Origin: Propionibacteriaceae bacterium
Lineage (GTDB): Bacteria; Actinomycetota; Actinomycetes; Propionibacteriales; Propionibacteriaceae
Direction of reading: 5' to 3'
DNA length: 64,000 nucleotides
Assembly (NCBI GenBank): GCA_017306015.1
Contig: JAFKJK010000013.1
Span: forward strand, 62,001-126,000
The notes below the pieces were generated by a model. That model made no database searches and was not told the origin of the DNA. It was given only the letters and a program-made list of their open reading frames with translations. The translations under genes were made by a program, and so were the position numbers. Below, piece by piece: positions 8,093-17,910 of the stretch (positions within the stretch are counted from its first letter, which is position 1; each line of letters starts with the position of its first letter).

Positions 8093-8520
8093 CGAGGACG
8101 CTGATCGACGACCTGATCAAAGGAGGCCGCCGCGCTACTCAACCGGTCCTCGGCGACGGACGGTGGTTCGGCGACGTGACCAGAGTGCTGGTGGCCGCGT
8201 CCGGCGCTCATCACGGCGGGGTGTGCATCGACACCGCTTGGGGACGGGATTCTGCGCTGAGGCGTCCGCGATCGCGTCCATGGTGACCGCGGGGGAGCGG
8301 CGGACCGAACGGATCGTCGCGGTCTGGCGCGACCCGGCGACCGGCGACACTCACCGCCCTGCCACCGTGCGGGCGGCGTCGGCTGTTCCTCTCCCAGCTG
8401 CACCCGGACAATCGCCGGACGGTGGTCGTGCTGGGTGTGGGCGACGCGCTGACCATCGAGCAACTGGTGCCCAGGCTCGACTGGCCCGCGCCGCTGCCCG
8501 CGGTTCGCCTTTCCGCCGAA
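8089..8520 (+). pseudogene. Cytidine-deaminase-like gene with two compensating frameshifts
   Basis: The start ATG 8089 overlaps the DUF4262 stop. Reading frame one gives MTRTLIDDLIKGGRR...GGVCIDT. After a one-base loss near 8238 the next frame gives GTGFCAEASAIASMVTAGE and ERIVAVWRDP. After a one-base gain near 8343-8365 the first frame resumes with TALPPCGRRRLFLSQL, VVVLGVGDALTIEQLVPRLD. CAE followed by PCG is the zinc-site order of cytidine/blasticidin deaminases, but the family's PCGxC is PCGRR here, so the last zinc Cys is lost. The original stop is not identifiable; the frame runs on to 8628 into the next gene. Confidence 0.6.
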
Positions 8521-8587
8521 GCCATAGTCCTTCGTCGATTCGTGACGAAGCCCGCGTCCCGGAGTCGTGCGCCGCTAGCGTTGGCCC

Positions 8588-9502
8588 ATGCCGATCTCGC
8601 TGGAGCAGTTCGCTGCGTTCGTGGCTGACCATCCGCTGGGCGTGGTCTCGACCCATGATCCGGCCCGCGGACCGGAGGCCGCGCTGGTGTCGTTCGCCGT
8701 CACCGACGACGGGGCGGTCCTGTTCGACACCTTCGTGGACTCCCGGAAGGTCGCCAACCTGGCCGCTGACGGACGCGTCGCGATCGTGCTGGGCTGCTCC
8801 GGCCCGGTCTCGATCCAGGTGGAGGGCACCGCCAGCCTGCCGTCCGTCGAGGAGCGCGCCACGTGGGCAGCCGAGTACGAACGGCGCCTGCCGGGGTCGC
8901 GCGCGAGGAGGCCGGAGCTGACCGTGGTGCGGGTCGAACCACACTGGCTCCGCGTCTACGAGGTGGCCGCCTCAGGCCCGGTGGTTCGCGAGGGCACGCC
9001 GCCTTGGTCGCGTCCCGGGGTCGATTCCGCGTCCGGACCGCAGGGCCCGTGGCGCTGTTGTCGCGACGAGCCCGTGCCGGACGACGTGGCCCGGCTGCTC
9101 GCCACCGTCCCGGAATGGTTCGGCCTGCCGGAGGCCAACGCCGAGTACATCGACGCCGCTCGGGCCAAGGAGACGTGGACGGTGCGAGATGTGACCGGTG
9201 CGGTGATTGGCGTCACCCTCGTCGACCGGCATTTCCCGCATGTTGCCGAGATTCACCTCACGGTCGTGGAACGGGCATACCACGGGCAGGGCGTCGGCAC
9301 GGCGATGCTGTCGGCGATTGAGGCCGACTCGCGTGAGCGGGGAGTGAAGCTGCTCGAGGTCAAGACGCTCGGCGAGTCACACCCCGACGCCGGCTACGCG
9401 CGGACCCGCCACTTCTACGAGAAGGTCGGGTTCCTGCCGTTGGAGGAGACCGACCTGTGGGGTGAGCTCAATCCCTGCCTCTTCCTGGTGAAGCCGCTCT
9501 GA
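8588..9502 (+). CDS. Fusion of pyridoxamine-phosphate-oxidase-like and GNAT domains
   Basis: A protein of 304 residues. Residues 1-130 are a split-barrel flavin-binding PNPOx-like domain (MPISLEQFAAFVADHPLGVV, VLFDTFVDSRKVANLAADGR, HWLRVYEVA). Residues about 155-304 are a GNAT acetyltransferase (AEIHLTVVERAYHGQGVGTA with the Q/RxxGxG/A acetyl-CoA loop, TRHFYEKVGFLPLEE, NPCLFLVKPL). The linker at 131-155 is low-complexity. The two halves are normally separate proteins, so this may be a gene fusion through loss of a stop codon. A TAGCGT box (8576-8581) six bases before ATG 8588 indicates a leaderless transcript. Substrates are unknown. Confidence 0.85.
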   Translation: MPISLEQFAAFVADHPLGVVSTHDPARGPEAALVSFAVTDDGAVLFDTFVDSRKVANLAADGRVAIVLGCSGPVSIQVEGTASLPSVEERATWAAEYERRLPGSRARRPELTVVRVEPHWLRVYEVAASGPVVREGTPPWSRPGVDSASGPQGPWRCCRDEPVPDDVARLLATVPEWFGLPEANAEYIDAARAKETWTVRDVTGAVIGVTLVDRHFPHVAEIHLTVVERAYHGQGVGTAMLSAIEADSRERGVKLLEVKTLGESHPDAGYARTRHFYEKVGFLPLEETDLWGELNPCLFLVKPL

Positions 9503-9581
9503 GAGGCTGCCGGACGGATGATCGGCGGGTGGACCGTGAACCCGCTTGCGCCACCGGCCGACGCGTCCTGACGGACACCGC

Positions 9582-9974
9582 TCAGCGGAAGCCGGCGTAG
9601 AACACGGCCAGCGCGAAGCCCGCCAGCGCGAGCACGAGCTGCACCCACTTCCGGGGATGCAGGAACGCCTCGACGACCGTCCACCCGGCCAGGACGGCCA
9701 GCGCCAGACCGAGCATCAGCCCGATCGCGGACATGTCCGGCAACTGGCCGCCGAGGTCGTCCACGAAGGCGACCGCGACCAGGGCCAGTGCGCCGAGTCC
9801 ACCCAGAACCTCGAGCACGCCGCGCAACCGGCGCAGCGCGCTCGCGAGACCGGACGTCGGCACGGCCCGGCGGCCGCCGCTCGGCGTGGCCCGCATCTTA
9901 CCCAAGCCGAAGACGATGAACCAGAACCCGGTGACGACGCCCACGCCGACATCAGGGCCGATCGCACTGAGCAC
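9582..9974 (-). CDS. Small integral membrane protein, function unknown
   Basis: A 130-residue protein with about four hydrophobic helices: GVGVVTGFWFIVFGLG, LGGLGALALVAVAFV, AIGLMLGLALAVLAGW and VQLVLALAGFALAVFYAGF. A basic loop follows helix 1. It starts at GTG 9974, with GAGAGGAG about 8 bases upstream and a TAGGAT -10 box about 30 bases upstream, divergent from the ABC exporter promoter. No family motif is recognised. Confidence 0.7.
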   Translation of the reverse strand: MLSAIGPDVGVGVVTGFWFIVFGLGKMRATPSGGRRAVPTSGLASALRRLRGVLEVLGGLGALALVAVAFVDDLGGQLPDMSAIGLMLGLALAVLAGWTVVEAFLHPRKWVQLVLALAGFALAVFYAGFR

Positions 9975-10058
9975 ACCCGACTCCTCTCGGTTGTCGCATC
10001 CTAGTAGCCCGGCTCGCGAACAGCGGCGCTGGGTAGGGTGCAGGTCGAGGAGGAGCCC

Positions 10059-11861
10059 ATGAGCCAACTTGGGTTCGAGACCGTTCAGCGCGGCCCCGTC
10101 CGCATCAATCCGGCCGATCGCGCGCAGTTGGCCGAGTCGCCGGTGAGCATGCGCCGGGTGATCGGCCTGTTCGCTGGGCACGGCTGGATCCTCGCCGCGG
10201 TCGTCGCGATCATCGTCGTCTCGTCGGTCGTGGGCCTGGCCCAGCCGTTCCTGCTGCGGGAGATCATCGACGTCGCACTGCCCGGTCAGGACACCGTCCT
10301 GCTGGTCTGGCTGGTTGTCGGCATGGTGGCCGTGGCGGCGGTCACCGGCGTCCTCGGCGTCTGGCAGACGTGGCTCGCCACCACCATGGGACAACGGGTG
10401 ATGCACACCCTGCGGACGAAGGTCTTCGGCCACCTGCAGGACCAGTCGATCGCGTTCTTCAAGCGCACCCGTGGCGGCGAGATCCAGTCCCGGCTGATCC
10501 AGGACACCGCCGGCCTCCAGTCGGTGGTGACCTCGACCGCGACCTCGATCGCGTCCAACCTGACCACGGCGGTGGCGACCGCCATCGCCATGGTGGTGCT
10601 CGACTGGCGGCTGTCGTTGTTGTCGCTGCTCGTGCTGCCACCGGCAATCTGGATGACCCGGCGGGTGGCGCTCGTCCGCCGCGACATCACGATGTCGATG
10701 CAGCGAGCCCTGGCCGACCTGCACACCCACGTCGAGGAGGCGCTGAGCATCAACGGTGCCCAGCTCGCCAAGACCCTCGGCAGCACCGGTGCCGACTACG
10801 ACCGATTCTCCGAGACCTCGTCGTCACTGATCGACCTCGAGGTGCGCTCCCAGCTCGCCGGACGCTGGCGGATGGCCACGATGGGGATCGTCTTCGCCGC
10901 GATCCCGGCGCTGCTCTATCTGGCCGCCGGCTTCCCGGCGCTGATCGGGCCCATCTCCATCGGCACCCTGATCGCCTTCGCCAGTCTGCAGACGTCCATC
11001 TTCCGGCCGATCATGGGGCTGCTGAACGTCGGCGCCCAGTGGATCAGTTCGATGGCCCTGCTCAGCCGCATCTTCGGCTACCTCGACCTGCCGGTGGAGG
11101 TTCCGGAGCCGAGCCCCGGCGTGCACCTCGACGTCGCCGGGGTCCGCGGCGAAGTGCGCTTCGAGAAGGTCTCCTACCGCTTCCCGGACGGTGACGCGGA
11201 CGCGGTTTCCGGAATCGACCTGGTGATCCCGCCCGGTCATTCGCTGGCGGTGGTGGGGGAGACCGGGTCCGGCAAGTCGACGCTGGCTTCGCTGCTGGTC
11301 CGGCTGGCCGACCCGACCTCTGGCCGGATCACGATCGACGATGTCGACCTGCGCGACCTCGTCGCGTCCGACCGCGCCCGGATCATCGGCATGGTGACCC
11401 AGGAGACGTACCTCACCCACGCCACGATCGCCGAGAATCTGCGCCGCGCCGCCCCGTCCGCCACCGACGCCGAGTTGTGGGCGGCGCTGGAGGCCGCCCA
11501 GGTGGACGAGGTGATCAGCGCGCTGCCGGAAGGCCTCGACACCATCGTGGGCGCGCGCGGCCATCGGTTCAGCGGCGGTGAACGGCAGCGGCTGGCGATC
11601 GCCCGCACGCTGTTGAAGAACCCGCCTGTGCTGGTGCTCGACGAGGCCACCTCAGCGCTCGACACCGACACCGAGCGGGAACTCCAGGCTGCGCTCGACC
11701 GGTTGATGGCCGGACGGACGACCCTGACCATCGCCCACCGGCTGTCCACCGTCCGGGGTGCCGACGAGATCGTCGTGCTGGACGCCGGCCGGATCGTCGA
11801 GCGCGGCACCCACGCGTCCCTGCTGGCCGAGGGCGGGCGGTACGCGAGCCTGAACGGCTGA
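10059..11861 (+). CDS. ABC exporter (fused permease-ATPase half transporter)
   Basis: A 600-residue type IV (B-family) ABC half transporter. Residues 40-340 hold six membrane helices of the ABC_membrane domain (for example [20 protein letters not shown]). Residues 365-600 form the ATPase, with Walker [11 protein letters not shown]-loop TQETYL, signature FSGGERQRL, Walker [13 protein letters not shown] and the H-loop in IAHRLST. It would act as a dimer in the plasma membrane; with no fused or adjacent partner it is probably a homodimer. The cargo is unknown; multidrug or lipid export is usual for the group. ATG 10059 is preceded by GAGGAGG (10048-10054) and a TAGGGT box at 10034. Confidence 0.93.
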   Translation: MSQLGFETVQRGPVRINPADRAQLAESPVSMRRVIGLFAGHGWILAAVVAIIVVSSVVGLAQPFLLREIIDVALPGQDTVLLVWLVVGMVAVAAVTGVLGVWQTWLATTMGQRVMHTLRTKVFGHLQDQSIAFFKRTRGGEIQSRLIQDTAGLQSVVTSTATSIASNLTTAVATAIAMVVLDWRLSLLSLLVLPPAIWMTRRVALVRRDITMSMQRALADLHTHVEEALSINGAQLAKTLGSTGADYDRFSETSSSLIDLEVRSQLAGRWRMATMGIVFAAIPALLYLAAGFPALIGPISIGTLIAFASLQTSIFRPIMGLLNVGAQWISSMALLSRIFGYLDLPVEVPEPSPGVHLDVAGVRGEVRFEKVSYRFPDGDADAVSGIDLVIPPGHSLAVVGETGSGKSTLASLLVRLADPTSGRITIDDVDLRDLVASDRARIIGMVTQETYLTHATIAENLRRAAPSATDAELWAALEAAQVDEVISALPEGLDTIVGARGHRFSGGERQRLAIARTLLKNPPVLVLDEATSALDTDTERELQAALDRLMAGRTTLTIAHRLSTVRGADEIVVLDAGRIVERGTHASLLAEGGRYASLNG

Positions 11862-11870
11862 GTCCGAGAC

Positions 11871-11946
11871 GGGACAGAACTGCCGCACGAACCAGTCGGT
11901 GAGGCTGAAGTCGCCGGTTGGCGGCGTCTCGTGGCGATTCTGTCCC
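11871..11946. repeat. 76-bp GGGAC/GTCCC element (single copy)
   Basis: It starts GGGACAGAACTGCCG and ends CGTGGCGATTCTGTCCC. It lies between the ABC exporter and phoA, both on the plus strand, and belongs to the 24-copy family described under findings. Confidence 0.85.
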
Positions 11947-12072
11947 GGTCGCAGTTTGCGGGGCGTCCGCGGGCTGTTCGCCGCGTGGTCACGGCGCTTT
12001 CGCCGCCGGTTGGCCGGGCTCTGTTGGGCTGGGGCTACCCAATCCGGGAGTATCCAACCCGAAGGAGCACCA

Positions 12073-13494
12073 ATGCAGCTCAATGCCAGGCGACGCCTCG
12101 CCCGGATCTCGGTTGCCACCGTTGCCACGACCGTCGCCGCCGCCTCGATGGCGTTCGCGTCTGGCACCCTCGACCTCAGCCTGCCGGGAGCGGCGAACCG
12201 CAACGTCGGTGATCGCACCCGCGCCGTCCACGCCGCGCTGGACGGGGGACGCGCGCGCAACGTCATCCTCCTGATCGGGGACGGCATGGGCGACTCCGAG
12301 ATCACGATCGCCCGCAACTACGCCAAGGGCGCCGCCGGCCGGTTCGTCGGGATCGACGCCCTTCCGCTGACCGGCCAGTACACGACCTACTCGCTGACCA
12401 AGGACGGCAAGCCCGACTACGACCCCGACTCGGCAGCCACCGGCACCGCCTGGGCCACCGGCACCAAGACCTATGACGGCGCGATCGGCGTCGACATCCG
12501 TGGTAAGGCGCAGGCCAACCTCGTTGAACTCGCCAAGGCCGCCGGACTACGCACCGGCAACGTCACCACGGCCGAGATCCAGGACGCGACGCCCGCCGTC
12601 CTCGCGTCCCATGTCACCAATCGGTCCTGCTACGGGCCGGCGAAGACCCTGGCCACCTGCCCGTCCAATGCCCTCGAGAACGGTGGCGCCGGCTCGATCA
12701 CCGAGCAACTGATCGCCACCCGTGCCGACGTCACCCTCGGTGGCGGGGCCGCCACGTTCAGCGAGATGGCCACGGCGGGGAAGTACGCGGGGAAGACGCT
12801 GAAGCAGCAGGCGGCGGAGCGCGGTTACCAACTCGTCACCGACAAGGCGTCCCTTCAGGCGGTCACGCGGGCCGACCAGACCCGGCCGCTGCTCGGACTG
12901 TTCGCGCCCGGCAACATGGAGGTGCGCTGGACCGGCCCCGAAGCCACCTCGGACGGCGGGGCGAAGCCGGCAACGAAGTGCACCGCCAACCCCAACCGGC
13001 TGAGCTCGCAGCCCACCCTGGCCGACCTGACCGGCAAGGCAATCGACCTGCTGAGGAGCAAGAGGGGACCGGGCTTCTTCCTGCAGGTGGAGGGTGCGAG
13101 CATCGACAAGCAGGACCACGCGGCCAATGCCTGCGGCCAAATCGGTGAGACCGTGGACCTCGACGAGGCCGTGCAGGTAGCGCTGGCCTTCGCCAAGAGG
13201 GACGGCAACACGTCGGTCTTCGTCACCGCGGACCATGCCCACACCAGCCAGATCGTTGAGGCCGGCTCGACCACTCCCGGGCTGACGGTGAATCTGTTGA
13301 CCGCGGACGACGCCCCGATGACGATCAACTACGCGACTGCGGCGAAGGGCTCCTCGATGCAGCACACCGGTTCCCAGCTGCGGATCGCCGGGTACGGACC
13401 GGGGGCGGCGAACATCGTCGGGCTCACCGACCAGACCGACCTGAACACGACCATCCGCCGGGTGCTGGGCCTGAGGCCCGGCTCGCATCACTGA
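12073..13494 (+). CDS. phoA: Secreted alkaline phosphatase
   Basis: A 473-residue PhoA-type phosphomonoesterase that releases phosphate from organic esters outside the membrane. The N-terminus [20 protein letters not shown] is a Sec-type signal peptide, with probable cleavage after SMAFA near residue 30. Catalytic and metal motifs are [11 protein letters not shown] (metal Asp), [14 protein letters not shown] (phosphoserine nucleophile in DSA), [18 protein letters not shown] and the late MQHTG histidine. ATG 12073 has GAAGGAG (12061-12067) upstream. No Pho box was recognised, though phosphate control would be expected. Confidence 0.94.
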   Translation: MQLNARRRLARISVATVATTVAAASMAFASGTLDLSLPGAANRNVGDRTRAVHAALDGGRARNVILLIGDGMGDSEITIARNYAKGAAGRFVGIDALPLTGQYTTYSLTKDGKPDYDPDSAATGTAWATGTKTYDGAIGVDIRGKAQANLVELAKAAGLRTGNVTTAEIQDATPAVLASHVTNRSCYGPAKTLATCPSNALENGGAGSITEQLIATRADVTLGGGAATFSEMATAGKYAGKTLKQQAAERGYQLVTDKASLQAVTRADQTRPLLGLFAPGNMEVRWTGPEATSDGGAKPATKCTANPNRLSSQPTLADLTGKAIDLLRSKRGPGFFLQVEGASIDKQDHAANACGQIGETVDLDEAVQVALAFAKRDGNTSVFVTADHAHTSQIVEAGSTTPGLTVNLLTADDAPMTINYATAAKGSSMQHTGSQLRIAGYGPGAANIVGLTDQTDLNTTIRRVLGLRPGSHH

Positions 13495-13562
13495 GGTCGA
13501 GTCGGTATCGCGCTGAGCTCGAGCCGGAGTTCGCGGGGGACTCGCCCCCTCCGCCCCGAGAT

Positions 13563-14666
13563 GGGACAGATCTGCCGTCATCGGCCTCGGAGCGCTACGG
13601 CGCTGCGCTCTGGAGGCGCTTGGCGGCGGATCTGTCCCATGGGTGGTTTCGGGTGCGCCGTCGGGCCTGGGCTGGCGGGGTCTCGGCTGGTGGGCCCTGG
13701 GGAGTACCCGGCACCGAATCGGCGCTGCGGGGCGAGTCGCCCTATCCGCCCAGAGACGGGACAGATCTGCCGGCAGGAGCGTCGGGGGCCGCCACGTGGC
13801 CTCCTTGGAAGTGTCCGGCGGCAGGTTTGTCCCGCAGCGGTTGGGGTGTGGTGTAGGTCTGGGCTGGTGCGTGGAGCGGCGGGCCTGGGGGGTGTGCCTG
13901 GAGCCGATCAACCGGTTGGCGCGGCCGGGTTCCTTCTTCTCCGCGGGGCGGGACAGGGACAGATCTGCCGCTAGGTCTCTCGGGGGCCGCCACGGGGCCC
14001 CTTTGGAGGTGTCCGGCGACAGGTTTGTCCCGCGCGGTTCGGGTGTGCCCAGGGTCTGAGTTTGTGGGTTTGGGGCTTGTGGTCTGGACCTGTTGGTCTG
14101 GCCTGGTTGGTGGAGCGGTATGCCTCGGGTCGAGTAGCTGGAACTGGTTGATCGGCTCGGCGCGGCGAGGTTCTTTCTCCTCCGCGTGGCGGGACAGATC
14201 TGCCGGCAGGAGCGTCGGGAGCCGCCACGTGGCCCTTTGGACGTGTCCGGCGGCAGGCTTGTCCCGCGACGGTTCCGGGTGTGCGGCGGGGCCCGTGACG
14301 GCGCCGCCGTGGACGGGGCGTAGCTGGAGGAGAGCCGTCGGCCGACGACGGCTGCCCATTGGTGCCTCGCGATGGGACAGATCTGCCGCGACTGGCTTCA
14401 GGGACCCACTGCTCAGCCGCATGGAGGGCTCCGGCGGCAGGTTTGTCTCGGCGGCTCCGGTTGCACCGACGGCCTGGGCTGTCGGGTCTGAGCGGTCGGA
14501 CCTGGGCGGCGGACCCCCTGGGCGGACTGGCTGCGACGTGGCTGGAATAGCGTTGGCGTTGCGGGCGACCCACCTCGCCCGCCCGCGGTTGGGACAGATC
14601 TGCCGCTACCGGCCCTGGAAGGCGACCGTGGGGGCCTCCGGCAGCGTCCTGAGGAAGCTTTGTCCC
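13563..14666. repeat. Array of six 76-bp GGGAC/GTCCC elements
   Basis: Elements at 13563-13638, 13758-13833, 13956-14031, 14191-14265 (75 bp), 14374-14449 and 14591-14666. All start GGGACAGATCTGCCG; most end near CGGCRGGTTTGTCCC, and the fifth-listed ends GTCTC. Element starts are 183-235 bases apart. The spacers after 13833, 14031 and 14265 resemble each other (for example GGTTCCTTCTTCTCCGCG before the third and GGTTCTTTCTCCTCCGCG before the fourth), so part of the array grew by duplicating a unit of about 200 bp. No gene is supportable in 13495-14730. Confidence 0.9.
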
Positions 14667-14730
14667 ACTCCGCTGCCGTCCATGGAAGCGGCGCGGGCGA
14701 GATCTGCCGCCGGGTGGCAGAATCGGCCAG

Positions 14731-17415
14731 GTGTTCCGGCCGGTCAACCAGGTGGAGGGGGTGGACCAGGCCCTCGGGCACTGGCTGTGTCGCGACCTGA
14801 TCGCCTGGCCAGCCGGCACCGTGCCGCCCGGGACCGATCCGGCCGGCCTCGAATGGCGGCTGCACTGGTCAGCCGACCACGCCATCGACCCGGCTGCCCC
14901 GGAACCACTGCCCTGGTCCACGTCGCTGCTGCGGTTCGACGGTGCCGGTCTCGGCGAGGACATCCTCCAGCAGTTCCCCCACCTGCGTGGCTACCTCGCG
15001 CTACGCGTCCAGCCCGGGACGGCCGACATGGTGCCGGAGATCCTGCGCTGTCAGATCGCCGTCAGCGTCCACGCCCCGTCCGGAAGGCCCCTCCTGGCCA
15101 GCGCGCTGCAGCTTCCCGGGGTCCTGGACGACGTGTACGCCGCTGCTCAGGACGCCGCACTCGGCCCGATCTGGGACGCCGAGGGGACGCCGACCCTGCG
15201 GGTCTGGGCCCCGACCGCCCGGGAGGTCACGCTGCTGCGTTGGCCGACGGGCGCGGACCTTCACAGCGACCCCCAGCCCGTCGCGATGACCCCGGCGGAC
15301 GACGGCACTTGGTCGGTCACTGGCGCTCGGGACTGGCTCGGCAGCCGCTATCGCTACCGGGTCCTGGTCTACACCGGGCACCACCACCGGACGGTGGCGA
15401 ATGAGGTCACCGACCCCTACTCCACAGCCCTGACGGTGAACTCCACGCATTCGGTGCTGGTCGACCTGAACGCCCCTGAACTCAGCCCCGACCAGTGGCG
15501 CGACACCCCCTCCCCGAAGCTGGCGAGCCGGGTCGACCAGACGATCTACGAGCTCCACCTGCGCGACTTCTCCGTTCACGACTCCACGGTGCCGAGCAAC
15601 CTGCGCGGAACCTTCCTCGCCGCCGCCTGTGACAGCGCCGGCATGCGGCACCTGCGCGGCCTCGCCCAGGCCGGCCTGAACACCGTCCAGCTGTTGCCGT
15701 TGTTCGACAACGCCACCGTGGAGGAACACCCGGCGCGCCAGCTTCACCCGCCCAAGGACCTGCTCCGCCAGCTGCCACCGGACAGCCCCGAGCAGCAACG
15801 GCTCGTGGAGCAGACCAGCGCATCGGCCGGCTTCAACTGGGGCTACGACCCGTGGCACTACTTCGTGCCGGAGGGCTCCTTCGCCTCTACTCTCGACGCG
15901 GCGGACGGGGGTGGCCGGGTCAGCGAGTGTCGGACGATGATCGGCGCGTTCCATGCGGCCGGCCTGCGGGTGGTGCTCGACCAGGTGTTCAACCACACGG
16001 CGAGCTCCGGGCAGGACTCGAAGTCCGTGCTGGACAGGATCGTCCCCGGCTACTACCACCGCCTGGACGCCAGCGGCGAGGTCGAGAACTCCACCTGCTG
16101 CGCGAACGTCGCCACCGAGCACCTGATGGCCGGCAAGCTGATGACGGACGCCTGCGTGCTGTGGGCGAAGCAGTACCGGGTGGACGGCTTCCGCTTCGAC
16201 CTGATGGGCCACCACAGCCGGGCCAACCTGCTCGCCGTCCGAGCAGCGCTCGACGCGCTCATCCCGGAGCGGGACGGGGTCGACGGCCGCGCGGTCACCC
16301 TGTACGGGGAGGGTTGGAGCTTCGGCGAGGTGGCCGACAACGCGCGCTTCGTCCAGGCCAGCCAGGGCCAGCTCGGCGGCACCGGCGTCGGCACCTTCAA
16401 CGACCGCCTCCGCGATGCCGTCCGCGGCGGGTCGGTGTGGGACGCCGATCCCAGGGCTCAGGGACTCGGCACCGGCCTGGAACTCGCCGACAACGGCACC
16501 GGTGCCAGCGGAGACCCCCGGGCGCAGGCCGACCGGTTGGCCTGGTACACCGATCTCGTCACGATCGGCCTGGCTGGCGGGCTGCGCGACTTCCGCTTCT
16601 TCTCTCTCTCCCGCAACCAGTGGACGATCGGTGCCGAGGTTGCTTTCGGGAGTCGCCCCGCCGGTTACGCCGATCAGCCGGACGAGGTGGTCAACTACGT
16701 CGATGCCCACGACAACGAGACCCTGTTCGACGCGCTCACCCTGAAACTGCATCCGGCCACCTCGATGGCCGACCGCGTCCGGCAGAACACCGTCTGTCTC
16801 GCGTTCGCGACCCTCGGCCAGGGCCCGGTCCTGTGGCACGCCGGGGTGGACATGCTGCGCAGCAAGAGCCTGGACGCCAACTCGTTCGCCTCCGGCGACT
16901 GGTTCAACTTCCTCGACTTCTCGATGCGGGACAACGGCTTCGGAGCCGGCCTGCCACCCGAGCACGACAATGCGGGACGCTGGCAGATCCTGGCTCCGCT
17001 GCTCGCCAACCCGCGGCTCAAGCCGAAGCCGGCCGAGATCCGCGCCGCTCACGCCGCGGCGCTGGACCTGTTGAGGGTACGGGCGTCATCCCGGCTGTTC
17101 CGGCTCGGGGACGCCGACGCCATTCGCGCGAAGGTCTCCTTCCCGGTCGCCGGCAGCTGGCAACACCAGCCCGGCGTGGTCGTGATGCGGATCGACGACC
17201 GCGCCGACCCAGTCGATCCGATCTGGTCGGGGGTGCTCGTGGTGTTCAACACGACGGCCTTCACCGTCCGGCAGTCGCTACCCGGCGACGCGTCCGGGTT
17301 CCGGTTGCACCCGGTCCAGGCGGACGCCTCGGACGCGGTGGCGCAGTCCGGCATCGGCCCCGACTGGGCTACCGTCCCCGCGCGGACGGTAGCCGTGTTC
17401 GTCCGGCCGAGGTGA
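14731..17415 (+). CDS. pulA: Pullulanase-type alpha-1,6-glucosidase (GH13)
   Basis: An 894-residue debranching enzyme hydrolysing alpha-1,6 branches of glycogen, limit dextrin or pullulan. It has no signal peptide, so it is intracellular. Residues 1-150 are the pullulanase N-terminal region. A CBM48-like segment follows (LRVWAPTAREVTLLRWPTG), then the GH13 barrel: NWGYDPWHYFVPEGS, VVLDQVFNHT, VDGFRFDLMGHH (nucleophile Asp), TLYGEGWSFGE (acid/base Glu) and VNYVDAHDNETLFD (transition-state Asp). The C-terminal 180 residues are the pullulanase-specific beta domain. Length and motifs fit the pullulanase-type/limit-dextrinase group. GTG 14731 has no clear Shine-Dalgarno site. It probably works with glgC/glgA about 20 kb away in alpha-glucan turnover. 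Confidence 0.92.
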   Translation: MFRPVNQVEGVDQALGHWLCRDLIAWPAGTVPPGTDPAGLEWRLHWSADHAIDPAAPEPLPWSTSLLRFDGAGLGEDILQQFPHLRGYLALRVQPGTADMVPEILRCQIAVSVHAPSGRPLLASALQLPGVLDDVYAAAQDAALGPIWDAEGTPTLRVWAPTAREVTLLRWPTGADLHSDPQPVAMTPADDGTWSVTGARDWLGSRYRYRVLVYTGHHHRTVANEVTDPYSTALTVNSTHSVLVDLNAPELSPDQWRDTPSPKLASRVDQTIYELHLRDFSVHDSTVPSNLRGTFLAAACDSAGMRHLRGLAQAGLNTVQLLPLFDNATVEEHPARQLHPPKDLLRQLPPDSPEQQRLVEQTSASAGFNWGYDPWHYFVPEGSFASTLDAADGGGRVSECRTMIGAFHAAGLRVVLDQVFNHTASSGQDSKSVLDRIVPGYYHRLDASGEVENSTCCANVATEHLMAGKLMTDACVLWAKQYRVDGFRFDLMGHHSRANLLAVRAALDALIPERDGVDGRAVTLYGEGWSFGEVADNARFVQASQGQLGGTGVGTFNDRLRDAVRGGSVWDADPRAQGLGTGLELADNGTGASGDPRAQADRLAWYTDLVTIGLAGGLRDFRFFSLSRNQWTIGAEVAFGSRPAGYADQPDEVVNYVDAHDNETLFDALTLKLHPATSMADRVRQNTVCLAFATLGQGPVLWHAGVDMLRSKSLDANSFASGDWFNFLDFSMRDNGFGAGLPPEHDNAGRWQILAPLLANPRLKPKPAEIRAAHAAALDLLRVRASSRLFRLGDADAIRAKVSFPVAGSWQHQPGVVVMRIDDRADPVDPIWSGVLVVFNTTAFTVRQSLPGDASGFRLHPVQADASDAVAQSGIGPDWATVPARTVAVFVRPR

Positions 17416-17910
17416 CCGCCGGGGCCGCGTTTCGGCTTGTCAGCTCGGCCTTGTCCGGCTGAAGCAGGTCTGCGGCCCTCGCTGAGTTCCGTGGAGCCGG
17501 TTGCGCTGATCACGGCCTCGACCCCTCGGCGAGCCCGGCCTCGCCGAACTGCATCTGTCGAAGCTCGTCCGTCGCGTCCACCGGTGGACACCGGTGGCGG
17601 TGGCGCCGGGGCATTGTGAGCATCGGGCCGATCCGTGGCCGGCAACGATGTCGAAGGCCGAGGGAAGGACGTGTGGCCTCGGTGCCCTCACCCAGGACGG
17701 CGAGTCGTCGCTCCTGGCACTCCGGCCGGAAGGATTGCGTAGGCGGTACTCGAAGGGGTATGGACGCGAGGGAGGTTGGGAAAGGTCGCTGAGAGGGAAA
17801 GCCCAGCCGAGACAAGTGGCCACGAGTCCGCCCGTCCAGTGGAGTGTGAAAGGCTTGGTGGGCGCGGCCCAGCCGCTGTTGTTACGTTTCAAAGTTGAGG
17901 AAGGTGCGGG
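17416..17910. other. Intergenic region upstream of transketolase
   Basis: There is no supportable gene and no member of the repeat families in these 495 bases. A TACGTT box (17883-17888) and GAGGAAGG (17897-17904) before the tkt start are the only likely signals. A duplicated CACCGGTGGA lies near 17578-17597. Confidence 0.5.

Noticed and set aside
11871-11946. 76-bp element as an ordinary rho-independent terminator
   Set aside because: Arms are 46 bp apart with no U-tract, and copies also sit in divergent promoter regions (56763, 59468-60254).
13563-13638. MITE with target-site duplication
   Set aside because: Flanking bases of the copies show no consistent direct repeat, so transposon-style insertion is not demonstrated.
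13561-14060. Overlapping plus-strand frames of 78-138 codons in the phoA-pulA gap
   Set aside because: All cross 76-bp repeats in several frames, with no conserved motif or start signal; these are GC-rich chance frames.
13563-14666. Integron cassette array with attC sites
   Set aside because: Regular inverted elements suggested attC, but there is no integrase, no GTTRRRY core site, and no genes lie between elements.
14697-14730. A seventh 76-bp element before pulA
   Set aside because: GAGATCTGCCGCC resembles a left arm, but GGGAC is absent and no right arm follows at 76 bp.
17416-17910. Riboswitch or small RNA upstream of transketolase
   Set aside because: No conserved riboswitch core or stable terminator hairpin could be identified by eye in this 495-base gap.
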